Notes: a model not told the origin generated them from the sequence alone. Counted from the first letter of the stretch, positions 26,354-35,948 are shown. The stretch: 64,000 nt of DNA from Phenylobacterium hankyongense (GCF_003254505.1 NZ_QFYP01000001.1:1720001-1784000); one strand, 5' to 3'. Program-made: numbers and translations.

Positions 26354-28426
26354 TCACCAGATCCGCACGCGGTCGGCGGGCGCCACGTACATGGCGTCGC
26401 CGGGCTTCACCCCGAAGGCCTCGTAGAAGGCGTCGATGTTGCGCATCGGCACGTCCACCCGGGCCCGCTCCGGCGAGTGCGGATCGGAGACCAGCTGCTG
26501 GCGGAGCCGGTCGTCGCGGGTCTTGGCCCGCCACACCTGCGCCCAGCCGAGGAACACCCGCTGGTCGCCGGTCAGGCCGTCGATCACCGGCGCCGGCTGG
26601 CCGTGCAGCGAGGTGTGGTAGGCGTCGAGCGCCAGCAGCAGGCCGCCGAGGTCGGCGATGTTCTCGCCCATGGTCAGGTCGCCGTTGATCTTCGCGCCCG
26701 GCAGCACCTCGAACGCCGAGTACTCCTTGCCCAGCTTGACGGCCTCGGCCTGGAAGCGCGCCGCGTCCTGCGGCGTCCACCAGTCGGTCAGCTTGCCGGC
26801 GCCGTCGTAGCGGCGGCCCTGGTCGTCGAAGCCGTGGGTCATCTCGTGGCCGATCACCCCGCCGATGCCGCCGTAGTTGATCGCCGCGTCGCCGTCCGGA
26901 TCGAAGAACGGCGGCTGCAGGATGGCGGCCGGGAAGACGATCTCGTTGCCGGTCGGGTTGTAGTAGGCGTTGATGGTCGGGGGCGTCATGCCCCACTCGC
27001 CCTTGTCCACCGGACCGCCCAGCCGCCCGACGCGGAAGTTCCAGTCGAAGGCGACGGCCCGCTCGACGTTGCCGTAGAGGTCGCCGTCCTTGAGGCTCAG
27101 GCCGGAATAGTCCCGCCACTTGTCCGGATAGCCGATCTTCACCCGGAACGCGGCCAGCTTCTCCTGCGCCTTGGCCTTGGTGGCCGGGCTCATCCACTCC
27201 AGCTTCTGGATGCGGGCCTGCATGGCGGTGCGGATGTCGCCCACCAGGGACAGCATCTTGGCCTTGCTCTCCGGCGGGAAGTAGGCGTCGACGTAGAGCT
27301 TGCCCAGCGCCTCGCCGACCTGGCCGTCGACCAGCACCACGCCGCGCTTCCAGCGCGGCTGCTGCGCCTGCTGGCCGGACAGGGTCTTGTTGCGGAAGTC
27401 CCAGTGCGCCTCGTCGAACGCCTTCGACAGGTAGGGCGCGGCCTGGTCGACCAGGGTGAAGGCCTCCCACGCCTTCAGGGTGTCGATCGGGGTCTTGGCG
27501 TAGATCGCCGCGATCTTCGGGAAGGCGGTGTTTTCCTGCACCACCACGTGGTCGACCTTGGTCAGGCCGGCGCCGGCCATGAACGCCGCCCAGTCGAAGC
27601 CGGGGGCCAGCTCGGCCACCTTGGCCGTGGCGTAGGCGTTGTACATCTTGTCGTCGTCGCGGCGCTCGGCCCGGGTCCACGAGGCCTGGGCGATCTCGGT
27701 CTCCAGGGCGACGATGGCCTTGGCGTTGGCCTGCGGGTTGGGCCAGCCGGCCAGCGTCAGCATCTTGGCCACGTACTGCTCGTACTTGGCCTTCTGCGGC
27801 GCGAAGCCGGCCTCCAGGTAGTAGTCGCGGTCCGGCAGGCCCAGGCCCGCCTGGCCGACGTAGACGGCGTAGTGCTCCGGGTCCTTGGCGTCCTCGCTGA
27901 TCATGGTCGAGAAGAACGAGCCGCCGAAGGCGTGCTGCGTGCGGCCCATCAGCCGGGCGATGTCGGCGCGGGTCTTCGCCGCCTTGATGGCCGCCAGTTC
28001 CGGACCCATCGGCTTGGCGCCCAGGGCCTGCACCTTCGCCTCGTCCATGAAGCTGCGGTAGAGGGCGCCGACCTGGGCCCGCTCGCCGGCCGCGGCCTTG
28101 TCGGCGGCGGCCTTGTCGACCACCGCGCGCATGCGGTTCTGGGACAGCTCGTTGAGCTTGTCGAAGGCGCCGTAGCGGGTGCGGTCGGCGGGGATGTCCA
28201 GGCTCTTCATGAAGCCGCCGTTGGCGTACTGGAAGAAGTCCTGGCCGGGCACCACCGAGGGGTCGCGGCCGCTGAGGTCGAAGCCCCAGGTCCCCATCCG
28301 CGGAGCCTTGGAAAGGTCGCCCGCGCCGCCGACGGCGGTGGCGCTTGGCGCAGCCGGTTGCGCGGTCGCCGGCAGGGCGGCCAGGAGGGCGGCCGCTGCG
28401 GCGGCGCCAAGCCATAGGGTCTTCAT
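26354..28426 (-). CDS. pepO: M13-family (neprilysin/PepO-like) zinc metallopeptidase
   Basis: A 690-residue endopeptidase with a signal peptide (1-22, ending ATAQ), so it acts in the periplasm or outside the cell. The zinc site is complete: His527-Glu-Met-Thr-His531 in GHEMTHGFDDQGRRYD, and Glu588 in GENIADLGG. The NAYYNPTGNEIVFPA substrate-binding strand and the C-terminal VRIW tail are typical of M13. It cleaves peptides of limited size. It is a single gene, convergent with hisG across two hairpins. Confidence 0.93.
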   Translation of the reverse strand: MKTLWLGAAAAAALLAALPATAQPAAPSATAVGGAGDLSKAPRMGTWGFDLSGRDPSVVPGQDFFQYANGGFMKSLDIPADRTRYGAFDKLNELSQNRMRAVVDKAAADKAAAGERAQVGALYRSFMDEAKVQALGAKPMGPELAAIKAAKTRADIARLMGRTQHAFGGSFFSTMISEDAKDPEHYAVYVGQAGLGLPDRDYYLEAGFAPQKAKYEQYVAKMLTLAGWPNPQANAKAIVALETEIAQASWTRAERRDDDKMYNAYATAKVAELAPGFDWAAFMAGAGLTKVDHVVVQENTAFPKIAAIYAKTPIDTLKAWEAFTLVDQAAPYLSKAFDEAHWDFRNKTLSGQQAQQPRWKRGVVLVDGQVGEALGKLYVDAYFPPESKAKMLSLVGDIRTAMQARIQKLEWMSPATKAKAQEKLAAFRVKIGYPDKWRDYSGLSLKDGDLYGNVERAVAFDWNFRVGRLGGPVDKGEWGMTPPTINAYYNPTGNEIVFPAAILQPPFFDPDGDAAINYGGIGGVIGHEMTHGFDDQGRRYDGAGKLTDWWTPQDAARFQAEAVKLGKEYSAFEVLPGAKINGDLTMGENIADLGGLLLALDAYHTSLHGQPAPVIDGLTGDQRVFLGWAQVWRAKTRDDRLRQQLVSDPHSPERARVDVPMRNIDAFYEAFGVKPGDAMYVAPADRVRIW

Positions 28427-28527
28427 CGTCGATGCACTCTCAGGTTTCGATTTGCCGCGACCATGACTCGGCCGCGGCCTGTCACAGCGTTACATTTTCG
28501 TCAGGTTCGAGCGCACATGCCAGGACG

Positions 28528-29025
28528 CTAGTGGGTCATGTGGTCCATGCCCCCCATGCCAGCCATCGGCGGCATGGCCGGCGCGCCGAGGCCGGTTCCG
28601 ACCGCGAAGTCGACCTTCAGCTTGGCGCCGCTGGCGAAGGTCAGGGTGGCGGGAACGCTGTCGCCGGCCTTCAACGGCTTCGCCAGGCCGACCAGCATCA
28701 GGTGATAGCCGCCCGGCGCGAACGCCACCTGGCCGCCGGCCGGGATGGCCACCCGGTCCTGGCGGTCCATCCGCATGATCCCGCCGGCCATGCTGGCGGA
28801 ATGCATCTCCACCTTGCGGGCCACCGGGCTGGCCACCGCCACCAGGGCGTCGAGCGCCCGGCCACGGTTGGCCAGGGTCATGTAGCCGACGCCGGTGGTG
28901 CCGGCGGCAGCCGGCCGGCTCCAGGGCTGGATCACCTCGAGGCCGCCCAGCCGATAGCTGGCGGCCTGGGCGGAGCTGGCGATGACGGCCGCGGCGGCCG
29001 CGGCGAACAGGATTTTCACGGACAC
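28528..29025 (-). CDS. PCuAC-type periplasmic copper chaperone
   Basis: A 165-residue exported Cu(I) chaperone that delivers copper to cytochrome oxidase centres. The full ligand motif is visible: His75-X10-Met86-X21-His108-X-Met110. The tail is Met/His rich (PPMAGMGGMDHMTH) and may bind extra metal. No ATG suits the signal peptide; the GTG at 29025 has GAGG five bases upstream (a second GTG at 29019 is possible). It follows ycnI by 7 bp in the putative copper operon 28528-32312. Confidence 0.9.
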   Translation of the reverse strand: MSVKILFAAAAAAVIASSAQAASYRLGGLEVIQPWSRPAAAGTTGVGYMTLANRGRALDALVAVASPVARKVEMHSASMAGGIMRMDRQDRVAIPAGGQVAFAPGGYHLMLVGLAKPLKAGDSVPATLTFASGAKLKVDFAVGTGLGAPAMPPMAGMGGMDHMTH

Positions 29026-29032
29026 ATTTTCC

Positions 29033-29542
29033 TCAATGATGATGGCCGCCATCGGGCGCGCCCGTGGCGGGGGTCAGGCGAAGCGCCGGCGCAGGGTGGT
29101 CCAGCCGCCCGGTCTCGCCGGGGTCGGGGATCTCGGTCCACTGGGCCTGCCCCGCGCCGCAGGTCTGGACGGCGGGGAAGTAGAGGACGCCCGGCGCCTG
29201 CGGCAGGCGCAGCAGGATCGCGAACTCGTCGAACTGGTCGGCGGGCAGGCGGCCCGTCCAGACCACGGCGCTGACCGCGCCCGCGGCCCCGCCGCCGTGC
29301 TCGACCGCCAGCCCCCAGCCGGGCTTCGGCTGCGGGCGCGCCGAGGCGATCCGTGGCGGGATCTCGATCCGCAGGGCGGTGGTGCCCTGGGTCTCGCTGC
29401 AGCCGTGGCCGATGCGGAACCGCACCACCTGATAGGCGCCGGGCTCGGCCTCCGCGGGTTCGGCGCTGACGTGGGCATGGGCGCCGGAGGCCAACGCGAG
29501 CGCCAGGGCCGTCGCGAGCATGAGGGGTCGGACTAATCTCAT
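29033..29542 (-). CDS. YcnI-like DUF1775 copper-binding protein
   Basis: A 169-residue exported protein of the YcnI/DUF1775 family, which binds Cu(II) through an N-terminal histidine brace. After signal removal (ASGAHA) the mature chain would start HVSAEP, giving the brace His. The core has VVRFRIGHGCSETQGTTALRIEIP and the conserved Trp (PGWGL). It ends GGHHH, more possible ligands. The ATG at 29542 starts the signal peptide. YcnI with PCuAC next to a TonB receptor indicates copper handling. Confidence 0.88.
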   Translation of the reverse strand: MRLVRPLMLATALALALASGAHAHVSAEPAEAEPGAYQVVRFRIGHGCSETQGTTALRIEIPPRIASARPQPKPGWGLAVEHGGGAAGAVSAVVWTGRLPADQFDEFAILLRLPQAPGVLYFPAVQTCGAGQAQWTEIPDPGETGRLDHPAPALRLTPATGAPDGGHHH

Positions 29543-29549
29543 GGCGCCC

Positions 29550-31847
29550 TCAATAGACGTACTTGATCTCGGCCAGGGCCGAGCGCTGCGGGAAGGGGTG
29601 GAAGAGGAAGTAGTCGCGGCCGCCAAGGTTATCGACGCCGACCGCGGCGGACCAATGGTCGTTGAGCCGGTAGGTCGCCCGCACGTCGGCCACCAGATAG
29701 CCGTCGAAGCCCTGGTAGGTGTGGGTCAGCGGATCGGAGTTGTCGATCGTGGCGTAGACCCGGTCGCTGTAGCGGGCCGCGCCGGTCAGCGTCAGCCGCT
29801 CGGTGGCCCGCCAGCTCGCCACCGCCGTCCAGCGGAACCGCGGGACCTGCGGCGTGCGCTTGCCCTGCGCGGCGGGCAGGACCGGGTCGCGGGCGATCTT
29901 CGAATCCACGAAGGTGGCGCTGGCCGACAGGTCGAGGCCGCGGACGAAGGCGTCGCGCCATTCCACCACCGCCTCGGCGCCGCGCGAGCGCACGATGTCG
30001 ATGTTCTGCACGAAGCTCACCAAGGTCGTGGAGCCCGGGGAGATCGCCGCCGTCTGCGCGATCAGGGCGTCGGAGACGTCCTCGGTGAACAGCGACAGCC
30101 GCGCGCGTCCGCTGGCGAACCGCCGCTCCACCGCGACCTCGCTGGAGACCGCCCGCTCGGGGGCGAGGTTCGGGTCGGGGACCGACAGGGTCGGGCCGGT
30201 GGTGATCGCCTGGTAGAGCTCGCTCACCGTCGGGAAGCGGTAGGCCAGGCCGACGGAGGCGGTGGCGCGCCAGGCGTCGTTCGGCGTCCAGGCCAGCACC
30301 GCCTTCGGCGAGGTCCGGTCGGCGGAAAGCGTCGGCTGGCTGACGTTCAGGGGCGGGGTGCGCGAATAGCTCAGCCCGGCGAACGCCCGCCAGCGCTCGA
30401 ACCGTACGCCCAGCGTCAGGTCCACGGCCGGCGTGAACCGGATCGCGTCCTCCAGCCACAGCGCCTGGGTCTCGGTCTTGCCCAGCGAGGCGGCGGCCAG
30501 CGCGCCCTTGGCGCCGCCCTGCCAGTCGGCGGTGTCGTAGCGGTTGCTGGCCAGCTCGTAGAGATCGTAGTGCAGGCCCGCGCGGAAGGCCTGGGCGCCG
30601 CCCGGCCGCCAGCCGGCCTGCAGGTCGAAGGTCCGCCAGCCGGTTCCGGACAGGTCGAGGATCGACCCCGGTCCGCCGCTCAGGCCGCCTGGCAGGGCGC
30701 TCGGGCTCCGCTGCTCGTCGGTCGCATAGTCATAGAGGGTGGCGACCGCCTGCCAGCTGAACGCCGCCGACGGCGCCCCCGTCAGCGACAGGGCCTGCAT
30801 CCAGTGGCTTTCCTTCAGCCGGTAGAGCCCGTTCGCGAAGGCGCCTGGCGCGACGTTGTAGGCGTAGCCGCCGAGGTTCAGCGCGCCGGCGTAGACGCTC
30901 GCCCCGCTGGCGTCGCGCAGGTAGCTCCGCACGCCGGCGTCGTCGTCCTGGCCGAAGTAGCCGACGAGGTAGCTGGCCTCCAGGTGCGGCGTGATCTCCC
31001 AGCCCAGCTTCAGCTTGGCGTTGTCCTGCACCTGGTGCTCCAGCCCGCCTTCGCCGAGCACGACGATCGGCGCGCCGGTGCGGCTGAGGTCCGCGACCGC
31101 GCCGGTGACCGGCTGGCCGGCCGTGCTCGTCGCCGCCGGCCGCGTGGCGGTGATGTAGGTCAGCGGCTGGCTCTCGCTGTCCAGGTGGTTGAGGCTGACC
31201 CGCCACCAGAACGGCCCCCGCCGGTCGCCCGCCGACGCCGAGGCCTCATAGGTCGGCGCGTCGGTGCGCGATCCGTAGTGGGAGAACGTCTGCCAGCCGG
31301 CCGCCGCGCGCGCCTCGCCCTCCAGCTGCTCCGGCTTGCGGGTGGTGAACTCCACCACCGCGCCGATGGAGTTGCCGGGATAGGCCGCCGAGAACGGCCC
31401 GTAGCGGACGTCCACCCGCTCCACCTCGTCGGCGGAGACCATGCTCCAGCGCGGCGAGGCATTGGAATTGTTGTTGCCGATCAGCGCCGAGAGCAGCACC
31501 CCGTCGGCGTAGATCAGGCTGCGGGCCGAGGACCCGACCCCCGACGTGCGGGTGGCGAGCGGCGCCTGGGTGTCGCCGATGTGGCGGCGCCGCACCAGCA
31601 GGCTGGGCAGGTACTTCAGCGTGTCTTCGACGGTGGTGGCGTTGATCGTGCGGGTGATCCGCTCGGCGTCGAGGCTGGTGGTCGACAGCGGCTGGGCGGC
31701 GTCGGGCGCCTGGCCCTGGACGACCACGCCCGAAATGGTGGTGGGCGGCGCCTCGTCGGCATGGGCGAGGGCGGGCGCCAGGGCGGGCGTCAGGGCGGCG
31801 GCGGCGGCGAACAGGGCGCGCGCAGGCGCCCGGGATCTGGATGGCAT
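29550..31847 (-). CDS. TonB-dependent receptor, putative copper receptor
   Basis: A 765-residue outer-membrane receptor: signal peptide (1-30), TonB box region (TISGVVVQGQ), plug (~45-165, with YADGVLLSALIGNNN and VDVRYGPFSAAYPGNSIGAVV) and a 22-strand-type barrel ending in an aromatic residue (EIKYVY). The type resembles siderophore/metal receptors, not the Oar class at 5332. It lies 7 bp upstream of ycnI, with DUF2946 in front, which suggests that it imports copper or a copper-chelate. The ligand is inference from context. Confidence 0.88.
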   Translation of the reverse strand: MPSRSRAPARALFAAAAALTPALAPALAHADEAPPTTISGVVVQGQAPDAAQPLSTTSLDAERITRTINATTVEDTLKYLPSLLVRRRHIGDTQAPLATRTSGVGSSARSLIYADGVLLSALIGNNNSNASPRWSMVSADEVERVDVRYGPFSAAYPGNSIGAVVEFTTRKPEQLEGEARAAAGWQTFSHYGSRTDAPTYEASASAGDRRGPFWWRVSLNHLDSESQPLTYITATRPAATSTAGQPVTGAVADLSRTGAPIVVLGEGGLEHQVQDNAKLKLGWEITPHLEASYLVGYFGQDDDAGVRSYLRDASGASVYAGALNLGGYAYNVAPGAFANGLYRLKESHWMQALSLTGAPSAAFSWQAVATLYDYATDEQRSPSALPGGLSGGPGSILDLSGTGWRTFDLQAGWRPGGAQAFRAGLHYDLYELASNRYDTADWQGGAKGALAAASLGKTETQALWLEDAIRFTPAVDLTLGVRFERWRAFAGLSYSRTPPLNVSQPTLSADRTSPKAVLAWTPNDAWRATASVGLAYRFPTVSELYQAITTGPTLSVPDPNLAPERAVSSEVAVERRFASGRARLSLFTEDVSDALIAQTAAISPGSTTLVSFVQNIDIVRSRGAEAVVEWRDAFVRGLDLSASATFVDSKIARDPVLPAAQGKRTPQVPRFRWTAVASWRATERLTLTGAARYSDRVYATIDNSDPLTHTYQGFDGYLVADVRATYRLNDHWSAAVGVDNLGGRDYFLFHPFPQRSALAEIKYVY

Positions 31848-31916
31848 GACGGATGTCCTGAAACGGAAGTGCGGCCGCGCGGGCGCAAAGGCGCGCGGCG
31901 GGCGAAGGCGCTTCGT

Positions 31917-32312
31917 TCAGGCGGTGGGTGGGCCCTGGCCGGGCGGACGCGGCGGGGCGCGGGCGATCTGCGGCCGTGCGCGGATCGGAGTGGTGTGCTC
32001 GACCTGGGCGACGACGTAGGCCACCGGCAGAGCGATGGGCTCGGGCGCCGGCAGGGCGGCGGTGGCGGCCCCCAGGCAGTCCTGGCAGGGCAGGCCGGCG
32101 AAGCCCTTCTGGGTCTTGCCGTCTTCGCCGACCTTGATCGTCTGCACGCCCATCTGGGTGCAGATGACGATGGTCTCGCCGGACGAACGGCTCTGCGCCG
32201 CCATCGCCGCGGCCGGCAGCAGGGCCTGGATCAGCAGGGCGAACACCGCCAGCAGGGCGGCCGCCGGCGCACGCCCGCTCCACCCGCTGTGCTGTTTGCC
32301 GCCCGGCCTCAT
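31917..32312 (-). CDS. DUF2946 family exported protein
   Basis: A 131-residue protein with an N-terminal membrane/signal segment (ALLAVFALLIQALLPAAAMA) and three cysteines in the DUF2946 pattern: VICTQMG and GLPCQDCLGA. The C-terminus is Pro/Arg-rich. Genes of this family commonly sit in front of TonB-dependent receptors in copper operons; the C-x2-C pair plus the upstream Cys could bind copper. The ATG at 32312 is chosen because the signal segment follows it. It is the first gene of the four-gene copper unit, divergent from the Kef antiporter. Confidence 0.8.
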   Translation of the reverse strand: MRPGGKQHSGWSGRAPAAALLAVFALLIQALLPAAAMAAQSRSSGETIVICTQMGVQTIKVGEDGKTQKGFAGLPCQDCLGAATAALPAPEPIALPVAYVVAQVEHTTPIRARPQIARAPPRPPGQGPPTA

Positions 32313-32392
32313 GCCGCGGTCTCTTAAGCCTTCCCCGGGATATCTCAAGCTTGCGGCTGCGCCGACGGCCGCGCCGCACTAGATGAGGTGTC

Positions 32393-34189
32393 ATGGAAGG
32401 CCACGTCTCTCCCGAAAGCTACAAGGACGTGGTGCTGTTCCTCGCCACCGCCGGCGTGGTGGTGCCGCTGTTCCGGCGCTGGAAGGTGAGCCCGATCCTC
32501 GGCTTCCTGGCGGCCGGCGTGGTCCTTGGTCCCTATGGCCTCGGCCGGCTGGCGCACGCCGCGCCCTGGATCGGCGCGCTGACCATCGACAATCCCGGGG
32601 AGGTCGCCCAGCTCGCCGAGTTCGGGGTGGTCTTCCTCCTGTTCATGATCGGGCTGGAGCTCTCGTGGGAGCGCCTGCGGAGCCTGCGCCGCTACGTCTT
32701 CGGCCTGGGCGCGCTGCAGGTGACCCTGTGTGCCAGCGCCACCGCCGCCGCGGCCCTGGCGCTCGGCCAGACGCCCGGCGCGGCGCTGGCCATCGGCGCG
32801 GCCCTGGCGCTGTCCTCCACCGCCATCGTCATGCCGCTGCTGGCCGAGCGGAAGCGGCAGCATTCCCAGGCCGGCCGGACCACCTTCTCGGTGCTGCTGT
32901 TCCAGGACCTGGCGGTCGCGCCGATCCTGATCGCCCTCACCCTCATGGGCCGGCGCTCGAGCGCCGCCCCGCTGAGCGACCTGCTGCTGGCCCTGGCGCC
33001 GGCCGTGCTCGGCGTCGTGGCGCTGCTGGGCTTCGGCCGGCTGCTGCTGCGCCCCATGCTGCGTTCGGTCGCCCGCGCCAAGAGCGAGGAGCTGTTCGTC
33101 GCCGCCTGCCTGCTGGTGGTGATCGGCTCGGGCCTGGTCAGCGCCCTGACCGGCCTGTCGATGGCGCTCGGCGCCTTCATCGCCGGCCTGCTGCTGGCCG
33201 AGACCGAGTTCCGCCACGAGGTCGAGGTCACCATCGAGCCGTTCAAGGGCCTGCTGCTGGGCCTGTTCTTCCTGTCGGTGGGGATCGGCCTCAACCTGCC
33301 GCTGCTGTTCGCGCGGCCCCTGGAGATCCTCGCCGCCGCGGCGGGCTTCATCTGCCTGAACGGGGCGGTGGTGTTCGGGCTCGCGCGGCTGTTCCGCCTG
33401 CCCGCGCGCAGCGCCGGCGAGGCGGCGCTGCTGCTGGCGGGCGCCGGCGAATTCGCCTTCGTCATCCTCGGCCAGGCCATGGGGCAGGGGCTGGTGGACC
33501 GCACGTTGGGCCAGTCGATCCTGGTGGCGGCGACGCTGTCGATGATCAGCATCCCGTTCCTCGCCGCCCTGGGGGCGCGGATCGGCGGCCGGCGCATCGC
33601 CCCGGCCGAGCTGCCGTTCGAACCGGAGACGGGCGCGCCCGAGGCCGGGACCCCCGCCGCGCGCCGCGTGCTGGTGGTCGGCTACGGCCGGGTCGGCAAG
33701 CTGGTCGGCGAGATGCTGCGCCGCCACGACATCGCCTGGGTGGCGGCCGAGCAGGACCCCCGGCTGGTCGAAATCGGCCGCCGCGCCGGTGAGGCGGTGT
33801 TCTTCGGCGACGCCTCGCGCGCGGAATTCCTGATGCGCTGCGGCCTGGCCGAGGCGCCGGCGCTGGTGGTGACCATGGACAGTCCCGAAGGCGCCGAGGC
33901 GATCGTCGCGGTCGCCCGCGAGCTGCGGCCGGACATGATCATCGTCGCCCGCGCCCGCGACGCGCGCCACGCGCAGCGCCTCTACGAGCTCGGGGCGACC
34001 GACGCGGTGCCGGAAACCGTCGAGGCCAGCCTGCAGCTCTCCGAGGCCGTGCTGGTGGACATCGGCGTGCCCATGGGGTTGGTGATCGCCTCGATCCACG
34101 AGCGCCGCGACGAGTTCCGCGCCGCGCTCAACCGGCCGGATGCGCTGGGCGGCCGGACCCGGCGGTTCCGCGGCCGCTCAGGCGCCTGA
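32393..34189 (+). CDS. Kef-type cation:proton antiporter with TrkA-N domain
   Basis: A complete 598-residue CPA2 antiporter. Residues ~10-390 are the exchanger domain, with FLLFMIGLELSW and the SSTAIVMPLLAE helix; a Rossmann TrkA-N domain starts near residue 426 (VLVVGYGRVGKLVGEML). Segments such as GEFAFVILG and ETEFRHEVE.. closely mirror the partial antiporter at 1-1407, so this organism carries at least two paralogues. The expected role is K+ efflux coupled to proton entry under electrophile or pH stress. Confidence 0.92.
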   Translation: MEGHVSPESYKDVVLFLATAGVVVPLFRRWKVSPILGFLAAGVVLGPYGLGRLAHAAPWIGALTIDNPGEVAQLAEFGVVFLLFMIGLELSWERLRSLRRYVFGLGALQVTLCASATAAAALALGQTPGAALAIGAALALSSTAIVMPLLAERKRQHSQAGRTTFSVLLFQDLAVAPILIALTLMGRRSSAAPLSDLLLALAPAVLGVVALLGFGRLLLRPMLRSVARAKSEELFVAACLLVVIGSGLVSALTGLSMALGAFIAGLLLAETEFRHEVEVTIEPFKGLLLGLFFLSVGIGLNLPLLFARPLEILAAAAGFICLNGAVVFGLARLFRLPARSAGEAALLLAGAGEFAFVILGQAMGQGLVDRTLGQSILVAATLSMISIPFLAALGARIGGRRIAPAELPFEPETGAPEAGTPAARRVLVVGYGRVGKLVGEMLRRHDIAWVAAEQDPRLVEIGRRAGEAVFFGDASRAEFLMRCGLAEAPALVVTMDSPEGAEAIVAVARELRPDMIIVARARDARHAQRLYELGATDAVPETVEASLQLSEAVLVDIGVPMGLVIASIHERRDEFRAALNRPDALGGRTRRFRGRSGA

Positions 34190-34710
34190 ACGGCGCCGGA
34201 AAAGCGGCGAAAAAATAGTCACTGATCCACGCGCGGCAGGGAACTAAGCGAGGCCGTTGGCGTTTCGGGTTCGTCGCGAGGTCTTAGAGAGGGTGGGCGT
34301 TGACGCCGGGACAATCGGAAGCTGCGGAGATTTGCGCGGGCGTAGGCCTGCGGATCCGGATCGGAGCCTTCCGCGGCGTTGTGGCCGATTTACAAGAAAA
34401 TCCAAGAACTTCGAGCGCGCTCGGCAGGAAGCATGGGCTCCGGCTGAGAGTTGAAGTAGGTTCTCGCGGAATGAGATTTGACCGATCGGGCGCCGCCAGG
34501 CGCACCCGGTCCTGGTCAGGGAGGGCTGACATCCTCCACCCGAGGTTGAAGACCTTGGGCGTCGTCGTATAGCGTCTGGCTTAAGTTCGTCTGGCTGGGG
34601 AATTTGCGGTCTGAGTGTGGCTTTGGCGACACGACGCAAGCAACTGGCCTTGATATAAGGGTGCTGGGTCAATTGGCCGCAGCACTGAGGGCAACGAGAG
34701 GGCTCTGATA
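34190..34710. other. 521-bp region without a supported gene
   Basis: The stretch between the antiporter and the OmpA-like gene is distinctly lower in GC than its neighbours. Short open frames exist on both strands, but none shows family sequence, coding bias or a good ribosome site. A small hairpin, GGAGG-GCTGACAT-CCTCC (about 34526-34543), is present. It should contain the ompA-like promoter and a leader; it may also hold a small RNA or decayed DNA. Nothing specific could be assigned. Confidence 0.6.
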
Positions 34711-35913
34711 ATGAAGTTCAAACTCCTGGCGGGCGCCGCCTTGGCTGCGGTGTTCACCGCGTCCGGCGCTGCCGCCCAAGTCGGCTGGTACGGCGCCGTC
34801 GACCTCGGCTACCACTGGCCGGAAGGCGTCGAAGCCATCTCCGCGAACAACGCTCCCAGCGGTGCGCCCTACGACTGGCGGTTCAACCAGCAGGATGACT
34901 GGGCCGGCTTCGCCCGTCTCGGCTACCAGCTGAGCGACCACTGGCGTGTCGAGCTCGAGGCGGGCTACCGCTCGGGCAACATCGACACCGTCCGTGGCGG
35001 CTCCAACCAGCAGGTCCTCGGCCTCTGCACCCCGGGCGTGATCCGCACCGCGGCCGCCGCGACCTGCGGTTCGCCCTCCGGCGACGCGAAGTCGTGGACG
35101 GTGATGGGCAACGTCCTCTACGACTTCATGCCGAACTCGGCGATCAACCCGTTCATCGGGGCCGGCATCGGCGTCAATCACCTCAACATGAAGGTGAACG
35201 GCCAGTTCTCGAACGTGCCGAACCTGAGCGCCGCCACCGCGGCGACCAACCCGGCCATCCAGAACCTGCACATCGACGACAGCGACACGGCGTTCGCCTG
35301 GCAGCTGATCGCCGGCGTGGCGTGGAAGGCCACCGATCGCCTGAACGTCGACCTGACCTACCGCTACCTCGGCGGGTCGGATCTCAGCTTCGCGTCGACC
35401 GGCTCGGGCGCTCTGCAGCCGGGCGCCTTCAGCGGCGAATACCGCGACCAGTCGGTGACCGTCGGCCTGCGTTACTCCTTCGCAGCCCCGCCGCCCCCGC
35501 CGCCGCCCCCGCCGCCCCCGCCGCCCCCGCCCCCGCCGCCGCCTCCTCCGCCCCCGCCGCCTCCGGCGCCGGCCTATGAGGCCAAGCAGTTCATCGTCTA
35601 CTTCCCGTTCGATCAGTACATCCTGACGCCGGAAGCCCAGGCGGTGGTGACGGAAGCCGCCAACTACGCCAACGGCGGCCACGCGACGAAGGTCATCGTC
35701 GTCGGCCACACCGACACCTCCGGCTCCAACGCCTACAACGTCCGCCTGTCGGAACGCCGCGCTAAGGCCGTCGCCGATGCGCTGGTCGGCGCCGGCGTCC
35801 AGCAGACCGCCCTGTCGGTCGACTGGAAGGGTGAAACCGAACCGGCCGTCGCCACTGGCGATGGTGTGAAGGAACCGCTGAACCGTCGCTCGACGATCGA
35901 CATCAACTTCTGA
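34711..35913 (+). CDS. OmpA-family outer membrane protein with polyproline linker
   Basis: A 400-residue surface protein. After a signal peptide (1-23) comes an eight-stranded beta-barrel (~24-257; GWYGAVDLGYHW at its start). Then come 26 consecutive prolines (codons 35488-35565), and an OmpA/MotB peptidoglycan-binding domain (~290-400) with FIVYFPFDQYILTPEA, GHTDTSG and the SERRAKAV helix, whose Asp and Arg bind diaminopimelate. It anchors the outer membrane to the wall. The long Pro tract would demand EF-P for translation. A strong terminator follows at 35949. Confidence 0.95.
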   Translation: MKFKLLAGAALAAVFTASGAAAQVGWYGAVDLGYHWPEGVEAISANNAPSGAPYDWRFNQQDDWAGFARLGYQLSDHWRVELEAGYRSGNIDTVRGGSNQQVLGLCTPGVIRTAAAATCGSPSGDAKSWTVMGNVLYDFMPNSAINPFIGAGIGVNHLNMKVNGQFSNVPNLSAATAATNPAIQNLHIDDSDTAFAWQLIAGVAWKATDRLNVDLTYRYLGGSDLSFASTGSGALQPGAFSGEYRDQSVTVGLRYSFAAPPPPPPPPPPPPPPPPPPPPPPPPPPAPAYEAKQFIVYFPFDQYILTPEAQAVVTEAANYANGGHATKVIVVGHTDTSGSNAYNVRLSERRAKAVADALVGAGVQQTALSVDWKGETEPAVATGDGVKEPLNRRSTIDINF

Positions 35914-35948
35914 TCTCGACCGCCGACGGATTAGTCGGACTATCGCGG

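Noticed and set aside
34244..34672. Minus-strand ORF in the region before the ompA-like gene
   Set aside because: No similarity, no Shine-Dalgarno, composition typical of random reading of noncoding DNA.
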